Notes: generated from the letters alone by a model not told the origin. A stretch of 64,000 nt of DNA from Sphingopyxis witflariensis (GCF_002205635.1 NZ_NISJ01000006.1:168866-232865); one strand, 5' to 3'. Shown: positions 16,971-26,844, counted from the stretch's first letter. Numbers and translations are program-made.

Positions 16971-18140
16971 TCACGCGATCTTCTGAAATCGCTCGAATCT
17001 GCCTAGCGCGACCTCGATCCGGGCTCGCAAAGTCCTGGTTTCCGGTACAGTCCAGGTCCACTTCTGGATGATTAAGGAACCCGTCCTGCGATCCATCTTC
17101 GTGTCGATCGCGGCGACAATCCGGTCGCCCACGAGCACCGGAAGTGCGAAATATCCAAGAACGCGCTTGGCCGCCGGGACATAGGCCTCGAACCGATGCT
17201 CATATCCAAAGAGCGCCGACAAGCGCTTCCTCTGGATCACCAGCGGATCAAATGGTGACAGGATATGGACGCGCCTGGCCGGGGCCAGGGATCGCAGCTC
17301 ATCCAGCGCAGCCGGCTCGGCCCAATGGTTTGCACGGGACAGCCCTTCGATCTCGACGGGCACCAATGCATTTCGCGCAACGCGTTCGGCGACGAGCCGC
17401 GCTACGGCGGCCTTGGCCGGCGCATCGCCGTAAGTTGCGCTCTCAAGGCTGGCGACACCTTGGGTACGCAGGGCCCGCTCGAGCAAATAGGCGGAAAATT
17501 CATCGTGTGTCGCCGCGGGCGGCCGCTCGGTCCAGCCGAAATGCCGTTTGGTCAATTCATATGTCTTGAGCATGCCTGTCCGCGCACTCACGGTCAGGTC
17601 ACCGACCCAAAAACCATGCGTGAGCAAGCGTTTTGAGGGCTTGCGGCTTGCCCAGGGATGCTGTTTTTCTTCCAGCAGCTGGTCATCGATGTCGCGGAGC
17701 GAGAGCGGGCCATCGTCGCGAATGCGCGCCAGCAGCGCCGCATAGGCATCGGGGTCCACTTTGGCGAAGGAGGGATGCGGCCTGATGCGCCAGGCATTCA
17801 TTGCCGGAACAAAGAAGCGGTAATCGCTTGTCGGGATGTAGGCGAGCGCATGGGCCCAATATTCGAACGCGGACTTCTCGCTGGATTGCGCCGCCTCGAG
17901 GGCCGCGTTCCGATATTTCGGAATGCGCGACCACAGAATGTGATGATGACAGCGCTCGATGACATTGATCGTGTCGATCTGTACATAGCCGAGATGTTGT
18001 ATCGCTGCTGCCACAGCCGTCGGTCCTGCGCCAAAGGGCGCGTTTTCATCTAGCCGCTGTGCCCGCAACCACAGGCGCCGCGCATCGGCTTGGCTGATCC
18101 TGACCGTTCCCGCCGTCATGTTCCTGCTTCTGATCCGCAT
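16971..18140 (-). CDS. YcaQ-type winged-helix DNA glycosylase
   Basis: The 389-residue protein matches the HTH_42/YcaQ (AlkX) family, which unhooks interstrand DNA crosslinks and removes alkylated bases. The catalytic QxD motif is present as Q54-I-D56 in LGYVQIDTINVIERCHH. Later family segments include YWAHALAYIPTSDYRFF, LLTHGFWVGDLTVSAR, YFALPVLVGDRIVAAIDTKMDR and a closing LGRFERFQ. Length is near the usual 390-410. Starts at 18140 and 18119 are both possible; neither has a good ribosome site. It is monocistronic and reads away from the TetR gene region. Confidence 0.9.
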   Translation of the reverse strand: MRIRSRNMTAGTVRISQADARRLWLRAQRLDENAPFGAGPTAVAAAIQHLGYVQIDTINVIERCHHHILWSRIPKYRNAALEAAQSSEKSAFEYWAHALAYIPTSDYRFFVPAMNAWRIRPHPSFAKVDPDAYAALLARIRDDGPLSLRDIDDQLLEEKQHPWASRKPSKRLLTHGFWVGDLTVSARTGMLKTYELTKRHFGWTERPPAATHDEFSAYLLERALRTQGVASLESATYGDAPAKAAVARLVAERVARNALVPVEIEGLSRANHWAEPAALDELRSLAPARRVHILSPFDPLVIQRKRLSALFGYEHRFEAYVPAAKRVLGYFALPVLVGDRIVAAIDTKMDRRTGSLIIQKWTWTVPETRTLRARIEVALGRFERFQKIA

Positions 18141-18296
18141 ATACGGCGTCGACCGATGTTATTCAGCATTGGCCTTTGCACCGCTCGCGCTTGGCTCTCA
18201 GTAAAAACAAAGAGAGAACAAATCAACCATCGGCCGATCGCTTCGAGCGACCAAAAGCAGGTGGCGGGCCGGGCAGGGGCAAGCCCTGGACGGTTT

Positions 18297-18905
18297 TCAG
18301 GGAGCGGTCAGAAGCAGATGGCAGATATCGCGGATCGCCGCGCGATCGCCGGAAAGCAGAGTGTCGCCGATCACATAGCTGTAGATCAGAAATGCGCGCG
18401 CCCGCACCTGTTCGGTCGGCACGCCATTCGCCGCGACCACCGATTCAAAATAGGTCAGCCGGTGCCGGTCGATCTCTTCCATCGCCCGCCTGGCGCGATC
18501 GTCGGTCAGCGCCCAAGTGCGCATCGCGACCTCGATCCACGCGCCCGTCCTGGCGCGGTCCATTCGCGAGATGGCAAACAGCCGCATCAACCGGTCCTCG
18601 GGACCCGTATCCATCGCGGTGAGTTCGCCGACGAGCCCGGTGGTCGTGCGCTGGCGCCAGTAATCGACCATGGCGTCGAGAAAGGTCTCGCGCGTGTCGA
18701 AGCGCGCATAGAACATGCCCTTGGTGACGCCGAGCGTTTCGGCGAGCAGTTCAACGCGTACCGCGTCGATCCCGCCGAGCGCAAGCTGTTCGAGTGCGGC
18801 GATGAACCAGCGTTCGGATGTGACCTTGGGCTTGGGACCGCGCTTGACCGGCGCGGCGGTCGCGCCCGGAAGGATCGGCTGAAGCGGAAGTGGCGGCAAC
18901 GACAT
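18297..18905 (-). CDS. TetR family transcriptional regulator
   Basis: The 202-residue regulator has a basic N-terminal arm (VKRGPKPKVTSERWF). A TetR-type HTH follows (LALGGIDAVRVELLAETLGVTKGMFYARFDTRETFLDAMVDYW), then a helical ligand-binding domain of about 130 residues. I chose the ATG at 18905 over one at 18941, as family members rarely have longer arms. It is divergent from the TonB receptor at 19078. The 172 bp between them hold a palindrome that may be its operator. It probably represses the receptor-hydrolase genes; the ligand is unknown. Confidence 0.9.
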   Translation of the reverse strand: MSLPPLPLQPILPGATAAPVKRGPKPKVTSERWFIAALEQLALGGIDAVRVELLAETLGVTKGMFYARFDTRETFLDAMVDYWRQRTTTGLVGELTAMDTGPEDRLMRLFAISRMDRARTGAWIEVAMRTWALTDDRARRAMEEIDRHRLTYFESVVAANGVPTEQVRARAFLIYSYVIGDTLLSGDRAAIRDICHLLLTAP

Positions 18906-19034
18906 GACGCAAGGCGTAGGGTGCGCGCCCTCCGAGGTCAATGCTCGCAGAATTTTTCATTCGCTATCGGACGTATTTATCGAAAAATCTCTCAGAGCTT
19001 GACCAGATTCGTCCTAGTTGTCTATTTATATCTC

Positions 19035-19048
19035 ATACGGAATCGTAT
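19035..19048. promoter_or_regulatory. Candidate TetR operator palindrome
   Basis: ATACGGAATCGTAT is a 5-4-5 inverted repeat lying 30 bp before the TonB receptor start and just after a weak promoter-like pair (TTGACC at 18998, TATTTA at 19023). The position between divergent tetR and its likely target fits an operator. No binding data exist. Confidence 0.4.
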
Positions 19049-19077
19049 TAAATGATTCGCATGGGAGGGACGATTTG

Positions 19078-21384
19078 ATGACCGAATATCGCCGGGCGCT
19101 GAAATGCATGCTGCTTGCCGGATCGACGCTTGGCGCGATGGCGGGCGCGAACAGCGCCGCCGCGCAGGATGTGCTTCCCGACGGTGCCAGCACGGCGCAG
19201 GTTGAAGAGATCGTCGTCACCGCGCGGCGCCGCGAGGAAAGCCTGCAGGATGTTCCGATTTCGGTCACCGCCTTCACCGCCGATGCGCTCGACCTGAAGG
19301 GCGCGCCCGACATCACAGCGCTCCAGCGTTCGACGCCGAACCTGACGCTGCAGGTATCGCGCGGCACCAACTCGACGCTGACCGCCTTCATTCGCGGCAT
19401 CGGTCAGCAGGATCCTTTGTGGGGTTTCGAGCCGGGCGTCGGCCTTTATGTCGACGATATTTACATTGCGCGGCCGCAGGGTGCCGTTCTCGACATTTTC
19501 GATATCGAACGGATCGAGGTGCTGCGCGGGCCGCAAGGCACGCTCTATGGCCGCAACACGATCGGCGGCGCGGTCAAATATGTGACCAAGCGGCTCGGCC
19601 ATGATTTCAGCGGCAAGGTCCGCGGCGAAGTGGGCAGCTATAACGAATATAATCTGACCGGTTCGGTCGCGCTTCCCGTCTCCGACGCGATTTCGGTCGG
19701 CGCGGCCTTCGCCTGGTATAATCGTGACGGCTACGGCAAGAATTACTTCACCGGCGCCGACACCAATAACAAGAATGTGATCGCCGGCCGCCTGTCGGTC
19801 GAAATTGCGCCCTCCGACGATATCTTCATCCGGCTTGCGGCGGACCGCACCGAGGATCGTTCCAACGGCAACCACGGCCATCGCGAATTGCGCGAACCGA
19901 ACAGCAATACGGCGGTTCTGCCGGGCCGATATGATACGCTCGCCGGGGTCGGCGACCAGAGCAAGGTCGTGACGCAAGGACTGTCGTTGACGGGCGAGTG
20001 GAGCGTATCCGACGTGATCACGCTCAAGTCGATCACCGCTTATCGCGATGGCTATTCAAGCGGCGACGGGATCGATTTCGACGGCACGCCGCAACCTTTC
20101 CTCGACATCGCGTCGAGTGGCAAAGTCTATCAGGATCGCCAGTTCAGCCAGGAATTTCAGGCGCAGATCGAAACCGACAGGCTGCAAGGCGTATTGGGCG
20201 TCTATTATCTCGATGCCAAAGCTTCGGGCGCGTTCGACACCATCCTCGGCCGTGGGCTTATTCCCGAGGGGCTGCTCGTGCCGCGGCCGAGCGCCGGGAC
20301 TGCGCTGACCCAGCTCACCAGCGGGTCGGTCGATACCGAAAGCTTCGCGATCTTCGGCGACATGAATTATGATCTGACCGAGCGGCTCAAGCTGTCGCTC
20401 GGTGCGCGCTGGACGCGCGACAAAAAGGACGGAACGGTCTTCAAAGCCAATTATTTCGGCACGCTGGGAAGCCCGCTGCTGAAACCCTATGTCCCGGCTC
20501 TGCCGCCGCCGTTCAATGTCCCGCAGATTCTGACCGACTATAGCAACAGCCGGACCTTCGAAGAATTCACCCCGCGCGTCAGCCTGACCTATGCCGCCAG
20601 CGATGATGTGAACATCTATGCCGCCTATGGCCGCGGCTTCAAATCGGGCGGGTTCGACATGCGCGGCGACGCCACCGCGACCCCGGCCACGAAGGACGGC
20701 TATGACGCCGAGATCGTCGATTCCTATGAACTCGGGTTCAAGGGCGACTTTCTCGACGGCCAGTTCCGGATGAACGCTGCAGTCTTCTACACCGATTATG
20801 CGGGGCAGCAGGTGACGACGCAGGTGCCCAAGGTCACGCCGCCGCCGGGCGTCGTCAGCTTTGTCGACAATGTCGGCAGCTCGCGGATATGGGGCGCCGA
20901 GCTGGAAGCGCAGGCGGTGCTCAGCCGCGATTTCAGCGCGAACTTCAGCTTCGGCTACATCAATGCGAAGTTCAACGAGTTCATCGTCTTCGATCTTGCC
21001 ACGGGCCAGAATGTCGACGTCGCGAACCTGCGGCGTTTCCAGAATACGCCGAAGTTCACGGGCAGCGTCTCGCTCAACTGGCAGGCCGATTTCATGGGCG
21101 GGCGGATGGCGGTGTTGCCCTCGATCTCGTTCCGCAGCGACACGCATTTGTTCGAAATCCCGATCCCCTCGATCGATCAGGACGGCTATGCGCTCGTCGA
21201 TCTCAGCGTGACATGGACCTCGCCCGACGAACATTGGCGGCTCGGCGTGCACGGCCGCAATCTGTTCGACGTCGCCTATCGCACCGGCGGCTATAATTTC
21301 CCGTCGAACCAGTTCGCTCAGTCGGTGATCGGCTTCTATGGCCCGCCGCGCACCGCCCGCATCTCGGCTGAATATCGGTTCTGA
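19078..21384 (+). CDS. TonB-dependent outer-membrane receptor
   Basis: The 768-residue protein has a signal peptide (about 1-33, ending NSAAAQ) and a TonB-box-like EEIVVTARRREESLQDVPISV. The plug domain carries RSTPNLTLQVSRGTNSTLTAFIRGIGQQD and VEVLRGPQGTLYGRNTIGGAVKY-type motifs, and the 22-strand barrel ends with ARISAEYRF (terminal Phe). This is the sphingomonad FecA/CirA-like class used for varied organic substrates rather than only iron. The start at 19078 has GGGAGGG nine bases upstream. It is followed after 2 bp by an alpha/beta hydrolase, indicating an operon. Substrate unknown. Confidence 0.93.
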   Translation: MTEYRRALKCMLLAGSTLGAMAGANSAAAQDVLPDGASTAQVEEIVVTARRREESLQDVPISVTAFTADALDLKGAPDITALQRSTPNLTLQVSRGTNSTLTAFIRGIGQQDPLWGFEPGVGLYVDDIYIARPQGAVLDIFDIERIEVLRGPQGTLYGRNTIGGAVKYVTKRLGHDFSGKVRGEVGSYNEYNLTGSVALPVSDAISVGAAFAWYNRDGYGKNYFTGADTNNKNVIAGRLSVEIAPSDDIFIRLAADRTEDRSNGNHGHRELREPNSNTAVLPGRYDTLAGVGDQSKVVTQGLSLTGEWSVSDVITLKSITAYRDGYSSGDGIDFDGTPQPFLDIASSGKVYQDRQFSQEFQAQIETDRLQGVLGVYYLDAKASGAFDTILGRGLIPEGLLVPRPSAGTALTQLTSGSVDTESFAIFGDMNYDLTERLKLSLGARWTRDKKDGTVFKANYFGTLGSPLLKPYVPALPPPFNVPQILTDYSNSRTFEEFTPRVSLTYAASDDVNIYAAYGRGFKSGGFDMRGDATATPATKDGYDAEIVDSYELGFKGDFLDGQFRMNAAVFYTDYAGQQVTTQVPKVTPPPGVVSFVDNVGSSRIWGAELEAQAVLSRDFSANFSFGYINAKFNEFIVFDLATGQNVDVANLRRFQNTPKFTGSVSLNWQADFMGGRMAVLPSISFRSDTHLFEIPIPSIDQDGYALVDLSVTWTSPDEHWRLGVHGRNLFDVAYRTGGYNFPSNQFAQSVIGFYGPPRTARISAEYRF

Positions 21385-21386
21385 CG

Positions 21387-22259
21387 GTGGCGGATTTCAA
21401 GGAGCGGCGCTGGAACGCGCCCGACGGGGTGCCGCTCTTTGCCCGCGACTATCCCGCCGCCGATGGTGCGGCGCGCCTGCCGGTGATCTGCATCCACGGC
21501 CTGACCCGCAATTCGCGCGATTTTGAGGATATGGCGCCGTGGCTCGCGGCCTCGGGGCGGCGCGTGCTCGCCGTCGATGTTCGCGGGCGCGGGAAGTCGG
21601 GGCGCAGCGCCGATCCGATGCACTATCAACTGCCGGTCTATGCGCGTGACATGCTGGCGATGCTCGATGCGCTCGGCATCGCGCGCGCGCATTTCATCGG
21701 CACTTCGATGGGCGGCCTGATCACCATGATGCTGGCGGCCCGCCACCGCCGCGTTATTGCCAGCGCGATCCTCAACGATGTGGGGCCGGAGGTTGATCCG
21801 GCGGGGATCGCGCGCATCGCCGGCTATGCAGGTCAGGCGGTGGCGATCGAGACCTGGGACGATGCAGTTGCTCATTTCAAGCGCACCAGCTCCGTCGCTC
21901 TCCCGAATCTCGCGGATGACGACTGGCGGGTGCTCACCGAGCGCGCTTGCATCGCGGACGAGCAGGGGCGCCCGCAATTCGATTATGACCCGTCGATCGC
22001 GGTTCCGATCATGGCGAAGCCGCTTCCGCGCCGGTCGCTGCTGGCGTGGCTGCTGTTCCTCAGGCTCGCGAGGTCGCGTCCGACGCTGCTGATCCGGGGC
22101 GAGCTTTCGGATCTGCTGTCGCAGTCGATCGCCGCGAAAATGCGCCGTGCCGCGCCGCGCATGGCCTATGCCGAAGTGGCGGGGGTGGGGCATGCACCAT
22201 TATTGTCCGAAGACGCTGCGAAGCATGCCATTGGGGCGTTTCTGGAAGCCAAGCCCTGA
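21387..22259 (+). CDS. Alpha/beta hydrolase
   Basis: The 290-residue hydrolase starts at GTG two bases after the receptor stop, so translation is probably coupled. It has the oxyanion segment CIHGLTRNSRDFED, nucleophile elbow GTSMGG, an acidic residue in GELSDLL and the catalytic His in GVGHAP. The VDVRGRGKSGRSADP strand is typical of esterase/haloperoxidase-like members. There is no signal peptide, so it is cytoplasmic. The pairing suggests that a compound imported by the receptor is hydrolysed, probably an ester or lactone. The exact substrate cannot be read from sequence. Confidence 0.92.
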   Translation: MADFKERRWNAPDGVPLFARDYPAADGAARLPVICIHGLTRNSRDFEDMAPWLAASGRRVLAVDVRGRGKSGRSADPMHYQLPVYARDMLAMLDALGIARAHFIGTSMGGLITMMLAARHRRVIASAILNDVGPEVDPAGIARIAGYAGQAVAIETWDDAVAHFKRTSSVALPNLADDDWRVLTERACIADEQGRPQFDYDPSIAVPIMAKPLPRRSLLAWLLFLRLARSRPTLLIRGELSDLLSQSIAAKMRRAAPRMAYAEVAGVGHAPLLSEDAAKHAIGAFLEAKP

Positions 22260-22351
22260 AGCCTTTCTGCCCAGGGTGCTGCATCTAGTGGATGTTCGCG
22301 CGTTTCGGCGCTATCCGCCAGCATGTTTCCTGATCCTGTGTTGGAGCATGC

Positions 22352-23416
22352 ATGACCTGGCAGCTTGATGGTAAAATATCCCGGGTCTTCCACGCCGGTC
22401 GCCGTCATGTCGAGGCAAGGCGCCTGCTGGCGGGTGCCGCGGTCCTGCTGGCGGTCACCGGTTGCGGGGAGGGCGCAGCGCCGGTGGACAAGCAGGTTGC
22501 TGCAGTGAGCTCGCGCCAATGCCAGGCGATCGCCGATACGCCGGTGAAGCTTGCCGGCGGGACCTTTCATATGGGCGAAGATGATGTCTACGCCGAGGAA
22601 GGGCCGGTGCGGAAAACGACCGTCGGCGGTTTCTGGATCGACCCGCATGAGGTGACCAACCGCCAGTTCGGCGATTTCGTCAGGGCGACGAACTATGTGA
22701 CGGTCGCTGAGAAGCCCGTCGACCTCAAACAGTTTCAGGTTCCCGCCGATCAGATTCCGCCCGACATGATGAAGGCCGGTTCGGCGGTATTCACCCCGCC
22801 CGATTTTCCGTCGAACAATTATAGCGACTGGTGGAAATATGTCCCCGGCGCGAGCTGGAAAAAGCCTTATGGTCCGAAGGGCGCCGATGCGGTCGCAAAC
22901 GAACCCGCCGTCCATCTCGCGTGGGACGATATGGTCGCCTATGCCAAATGGCGCGGCGGGCGCATCCCGACCGAGGCCGAATGGGAATTTGCCGCGAGCG
23001 CGGGCGCGCCGTCGAAAAATGTCCAGCCCGCCGAAGCGAATAGCTGGCAGGGCGCCTTCCCCAATTACAATGCCGAAACCGATGGCTTTAAAGGCGTCGC
23101 CCCCGTGGGCTGTTACAAGCCCAACGCGCATGGCCTGTACGACATGGTAGGCAATGTGTGGGAGGTGACGGCCGATTTCTTCAAGCCGGGACACAATCCC
23201 GACGAGCGCGACAATCCCAAGGGGCCCGCCGAAAAGGCGTCCTACGATCCGTATAATCCGGGCATGCCGTCGCGCACGGTGAAGGGCGGCAGCTATTTAT
23301 GTGCGCCCAATTATTGCCAGCGTTACCGCCCCGCTTCGCGACAGGGGCGCGATCCGGGCATGGGCACCAGCAATGTCGGCTTCCGCCTCGTTTACGACGA
23401 GGCGCCGAAAGCCTGA
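22352..23416 (+). CDS. Formylglycine-generating-enzyme family lipoprotein (SUMF1-like)
   Basis: The 354-residue protein has a lipoprotein-type signal (LLAGAAVLLAVTGC). An FGE-sulfatase domain then fills the rest: GGTFHMGEDDVYAEEGPVR, GFWIDPHEVTNRQFGDFV, GRIPTEAEWEFAA and YDMVGNVWEVTADFF. The copper-binding redox pair C317/C322 in GGSYLCAPNYCQRYRPASR has the same spacing as in true formylglycine-generating enzymes and is absent from most non-catalytic relatives. A catalytic, exported FGE is therefore likely. No sulfatase gene lies in this window. It follows the hydrolase by 92 bp and may share its operon. Confidence 0.9.
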   Translation: MTWQLDGKISRVFHAGRRHVEARRLLAGAAVLLAVTGCGEGAAPVDKQVAAVSSRQCQAIADTPVKLAGGTFHMGEDDVYAEEGPVRKTTVGGFWIDPHEVTNRQFGDFVRATNYVTVAEKPVDLKQFQVPADQIPPDMMKAGSAVFTPPDFPSNNYSDWWKYVPGASWKKPYGPKGADAVANEPAVHLAWDDMVAYAKWRGGRIPTEAEWEFAASAGAPSKNVQPAEANSWQGAFPNYNAETDGFKGVAPVGCYKPNAHGLYDMVGNVWEVTADFFKPGHNPDERDNPKGPAEKASYDPYNPGMPSRTVKGGSYLCAPNYCQRYRPASRQGRDPGMGTSNVGFRLVYDEAPKA

Positions 23417-23458
23417 ACCCCCGCTTCGCCAGCGCGGCGAAACGGGGGCGGTCCGTCA

Positions 23459-23806
23459 TCAGGCCAGCGCGGCGGTGACGATCACTTCGACCTTATAGTC
23501 GGGGGTCGCGAGGCGGACTTCGCCGGTCGCGCGGGTCGGGGCGTTGGCGCCGCCGATCCATTCTTCCCACACCACATTCATCGCGCCGAAATCGGCCATG
23601 TCGGCGAGCCAGATCGTCGCCGTCAGCAGGCGCGACTTGTCGGTGCCGGCTTCGGCGAGCAGCGCGTCGATCTGGCCGAGGATCGCCCGGGTCTGCGCGG
23701 TCGCATCTTCGCCGGGGGCGGCGACCTGACCGGCGAGATAAACGAGGCCGCCGTGGACCACGGCCTGGCTCATGCGCGAGCCCGAGTGCAGACGTTCGAT
23801 GGTCAT
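23459..23806 (-). CDS. RidA family (YjgF) enamine/imine deaminase
   Basis: The 115-residue protein is RidA-like: RMSQAVVHGGLVYLAGQVA, AQTRAILGQIDALLAEAGTDKSRLL, ATIWLADMADF, and RATGEVRLATPDYKVEVIVTAAL. The Arg that binds the carboxylate in RidA is present in TRATGEVRL. RidA proteins hydrolyse reactive 2-aminoacrylate-type imines released by PLP enzymes and amino-acid oxidases. It follows dadA after 27 bp on the same strand, which fits removal of imino intermediates from D-amino-acid oxidation. AAGGA precedes the ATG. Confidence 0.93.
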   Translation of the reverse strand: MTIERLHSGSRMSQAVVHGGLVYLAGQVAAPGEDATAQTRAILGQIDALLAEAGTDKSRLLTATIWLADMADFGAMNVVWEEWIGGANAPTRATGEVRLATPDYKVEVIVTAALA

Positions 23807-23833
23807 ATTATTTTCCTTTATTGTGGTTTTGAA

Positions 23834-25093
23834 TCAGCGTGAATAGCGGGCAAGCTCCAGCCCCTCGGGGTCGATCGGCGGCGGCGTGCCGCCAATGATG
23901 CTGGCGATGAGGCGGCCCGAGCCGCATGCCATCGTCCAGCCCAAAGTGCCGTGACCCGCGTTGAGGAACAGGTTGGAAACCGGCGTCCTGCCGATGATCG
24001 GCGTACTGTCGGGCGTCATCGGACGCAAGCCGCTCCAGAAGCCCGACGGGGCATTATTGTCGGCGGCGCCGGGGAACAGATCGTTCAGCGAATGGCGCAG
24101 CGTCGCCTCGCGGCGCGGCGACAGGCTGCGGTCGTAACCCGACAATTCGGCCATCCCGCCGACGCGGATACGGTCGCCGAGCCGGGTGATCGCGATCTTG
24201 TAGCTTTCGTCGAGCAGCGTCGACACCGGCGCGCGCGCCGCATCGGCGACGGGCAGCGTGATCGAATAGCCCTTCACCGGATAGATCGGCAGGCGGATGC
24301 CGAGCTGCGCGAGCAGCGCGGGCGAATGGCTGGCGAGCGCGACCAGATAGGCGTCGCCGCGCAGCATGCCATCGTCGGTGCGGACGCCGGTGATCCGGTC
24401 GCCGTCCTTCTCGATCGCCTCTATGCGCGTGTTGTAGCGCAGTTCGACTCCCATTGCGGGCAGCCGCTGCGCGAGCGCGCGGGTGAAGATATGGCAATCG
24501 CCGGTCTCGTCATGCGGCAGTCGCAGCCCGCCGACGAAGTGATCCTGCGATATGGCCAGCCCCGGCTCGGCGCCGACGCAGCCGCTGCGATCAAGCACCT
24601 CATAAGGCACGCCATAGCTTTGCAGCACCGCAATATCGTCGGCGCTGCCGTCGAGCTGCTTCTGCGTGCGGAACAATTGCAGCGTGCCCTGCGAACGCTC
24701 GTCATATTCGATCCCGAGTGCGCCGCGCAGCGCGATCAATTCGTCGCGGCTATATTCGGCGAGCCGCACCATCCGGCTCTTGTTGAGTGCATAGCGGTTC
24801 GCGGTGCAGTTGCGCAGCATCGCCAGTACCCAGCGCAGCATCGCCATGTCGGGGCGCGGCTGGATGATCAGTGGGGCATGCTTCATCATCAGCCAGCGCA
24901 TCGCCTTTGCGGGGATGCCGGGCGCCGCCCAGGGCGAAGCATAGCCGGGCGAAATCTCGCCCGCATTGGCAAAGCTGGTTTCCAGCGCCGGGCCGGGTTG
25001 GCGATCGACCAGCACCACCTCATGCCCTGCTTCGGCCAGATAATAAGCCGAAGTGACGCCGACGACCCCGGCGCCAAGGATGACGATCCTCAT
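23834..25093 (-). CDS. dadA: D-amino acid dehydrogenase
   Basis: The 419-residue FAD enzyme oxidises D-alanine and other D-amino acids to keto acids, passing electrons to the quinone pool. It has the Rossmann motif [21 protein letters not shown] followed by the acidic strand VVLVDRQ, the family segment [20 protein letters not shown], and the late [14 protein letters not shown] and [16 protein letters not shown]. Length matches DadA (about 416-432). The start overlaps the alr stop region by 4 bp (ATGA type), so alr-dadA are translationally coupled. Downstream is ridA. Confidence 0.95.
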   Translation of the reverse strand: MRIVILGAGVVGVTSAYYLAEAGHEVVLVDRQPGPALETSFANAGEISPGYASPWAAPGIPAKAMRWLMMKHAPLIIQPRPDMAMLRWVLAMLRNCTANRYALNKSRMVRLAEYSRDELIALRGALGIEYDERSQGTLQLFRTQKQLDGSADDIAVLQSYGVPYEVLDRSGCVGAEPGLAISQDHFVGGLRLPHDETGDCHIFTRALAQRLPAMGVELRYNTRIEAIEKDGDRITGVRTDDGMLRGDAYLVALASHSPALLAQLGIRLPIYPVKGYSITLPVADAARAPVSTLLDESYKIAITRLGDRIRVGGMAELSGYDRSLSPRREATLRHSLNDLFPGAADNNAPSGFWSGLRPMTPDSTPIIGRTPVSNLFLNAGHGTLGWTMACGSGRLIASIIGGTPPPIDPEGLELARYSR

Positions 25094-26238
25094 ATCCGCT
25101 CTCCCGGTGCGGTGAATTCCAATACGCCGTCGTCATCGACGACGATCCGCGCGTGGCGCGGGCCGAGCTGCGTCAGAATTTCATAGGCGATGGTGTCCGC
25201 GTCGCGCGCGACGTCGGCGAGCGATTGCGACGGGCCGAGCAGTTCGACGAAATCCCCTTCGGCGAGCGCATCGGCAGGCAATGCGGTGATATCGACGGTC
25301 ATGCTGTCCATCGACACCCGCCCGACGATCGGCAGCCGCACGTCACGATGCCACGCCGCGCCGACGCCGCTCAGGCTGCGCGGCCAGCCGTCGGCATAGC
25401 CGATCGCGATCGTTGCCAGCCGATGCGGGGTGGGGGCGGTGTAGGTGAGGCCATAGCCTACGCCGATGCCTGTCTCGATCTCACGGATTTGCAACACGCG
25501 GGCCTCGAGCGTGACGACGGGCCGCAGACCATGGGCGTCGGGCGCCGGATCGACGCCATAGAGCGCGACCCCGGGACGGGCGATGTCGCAATGAAAATCA
25601 CCCGCCAGAAAGGCGCCGCCGCTGTTCGCGATCGACGCCGGGACGCCCGGGAAGTGCGCGCGGATCGCGTAGAAACCGTCGAGCTGGGCGCGGTTCGCGG
25701 GATGCGTGGGTTCGTCGCTGCACGCAAGATGGGTCATCAGAAGGCGCAGATCGATCTCGCGCGACAGGTGCAGATCCTGCGCCAGCGCGCTGGCGTCGGC
25801 GGGCGGCAGGCCGAGGCGCGACATGCCGCTGTCGATTTGCAGCGCGGCGGGCAGGGGCCTGCCCTTCGTGCGCGCAAGTTTGCGCCACCGTTCAATCTGC
25901 GAGTGCGAATTGAGCACGGGAAGGAAGCCGCGCTCGGCGCAATCGGCCTCGCTTCCGGGATCGAGGCCGTTGAGGATGAAGATGGTGGCGTCATCGCCGA
26001 TCACGCGGGCCAGCGTGATGGCTTCGTTCAATTGAGCGACGAAGAAGTGGCGGCATCCCTCGCGATAGAGCGCGGGGGCGACCTGAACGACGCCGAGGCC
26101 ATAGGCGTTCGCCTTGACCACTGCGCCCGACCGGGCGGGCGCAACGCGCGCGGCGATGGCGCGATAATTGGCGCGGATCGCGCCAAGGTCGATGCGAAGC
26201 CTGCTCGAACAGGCTTCGGCGATAATCTGATGCTTCAT
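25090..26238 (-). CDS. alr: Alanine racemase (catabolic DadX type by context)
   Basis: The 382-residue PLP enzyme interconverts L- and D-alanine. The Schiff-base Lys is in [11 protein letters not shown] (about residue 42) and the second catalytic residue is the Tyr in [34 protein letters not shown] and a closing [14 protein letters not shown] are also present. I chose the ATG at 26238, six bases after GGGAG; an ATG at 26244 is also in frame. Its place before dadA and ridA, with a divergent Lrp-type regulator, points to the catabolic isozyme. It may also serve cell-wall synthesis if it is the only copy. Confidence 0.94.
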   Translation of the reverse strand: MKHQIIAEACSSRLRIDLGAIRANYRAIAARVAPARSGAVVKANAYGLGVVQVAPALYREGCRHFFVAQLNEAITLARVIGDDATIFILNGLDPGSEADCAERGFLPVLNSHSQIERWRKLARTKGRPLPAALQIDSGMSRLGLPPADASALAQDLHLSREIDLRLLMTHLACSDEPTHPANRAQLDGFYAIRAHFPGVPASIANSGGAFLAGDFHCDIARPGVALYGVDPAPDAHGLRPVVTLEARVLQIREIETGIGVGYGLTYTAPTPHRLATIAIGYADGWPRSLSGVGAAWHRDVRLPIVGRVSMDSMTVDITALPADALAEGDFVELLGPSQSLADVARDADTIAYEILTQLGPRHARIVVDDDGVLEFTAPGERI

Positions 26239-26357
26239 GGCCATCTCCCGCCGGGAGGATAGCGATTATTTTTATCAATTTTTGACCGGATTGGCGTATG
26301 AAGCGTCGATGATCGCCCGACGTGCGACAGATTATGCGAAGAAATGGAATATTCTGC

Positions 26358-26804
26358 ATGCAGGCTCTCGACGACGCCGATCGGCGCATATTGAACCGGC
26401 TGCGCCTCGACGCGCGGATCACCAACAGCGCGCTCGCTGCCGAGGTTGGCCTGTCACCGTCGGCGTGCCTGCGCCGTGTCCGGCTGCTCGAACAATCGGG
26501 GATCATTCGCGGCTATACCGCGATCGTTTCGGGGGCGGCCCCCGACGAAGGCACCGTCGCGATCGTCCAGATCGAACTCGAACGGCAGACCGAGGAATAT
26601 CTGGTCCGCTTTGAAACCGCGCTGCGCCGCCATCCCGAAATTCAGGAATGGTATCTGATGACCGGCGACGGCGATTATGTGCTGCGCGTCCAGATCGCCG
26701 GGATCGACGATTATGGCGCTTTCCATCGTGATATATTGTCGCGATTGCCCGGGGTTTCGCGCATCACGTCCAGCTTCGCGATGCGCAGCCACCGGCGGAT
26801 GTGA
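26358..26804 (+). CDS. Lrp/AsnC family transcriptional regulator
   Basis: The 148-residue regulator has the AsnC-type HTH (LDDADRRILNRLRLDARITNSALAAEVGLSPSACLRRVRLLEQ). A RAM/AsnC effector domain follows with EIQEWYLMTGDGDYVLRVQIAGIDDYG and GVSRITSSFAM. The start at 26358 (MQALDD) matches family length; an upstream in-frame ATG at 26322 adds unrelated residues. It is divergent from alr-dadA-ridA with 119 bp between and is the likely activator of that operon in response to alanine (inference from known DadR systems). Confidence 0.93.
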   Translation: MQALDDADRRILNRLRLDARITNSALAAEVGLSPSACLRRVRLLEQSGIIRGYTAIVSGAAPDEGTVAIVQIELERQTEEYLVRFETALRRHPEIQEWYLMTGDGDYVLRVQIAGIDDYGAFHRDILSRLPGVSRITSSFAMRSHRRM

Positions 26805-26844
26805 GCGGCGGTGGGCAAGGGCTGGAGTCTGAAGGGGATTATAC

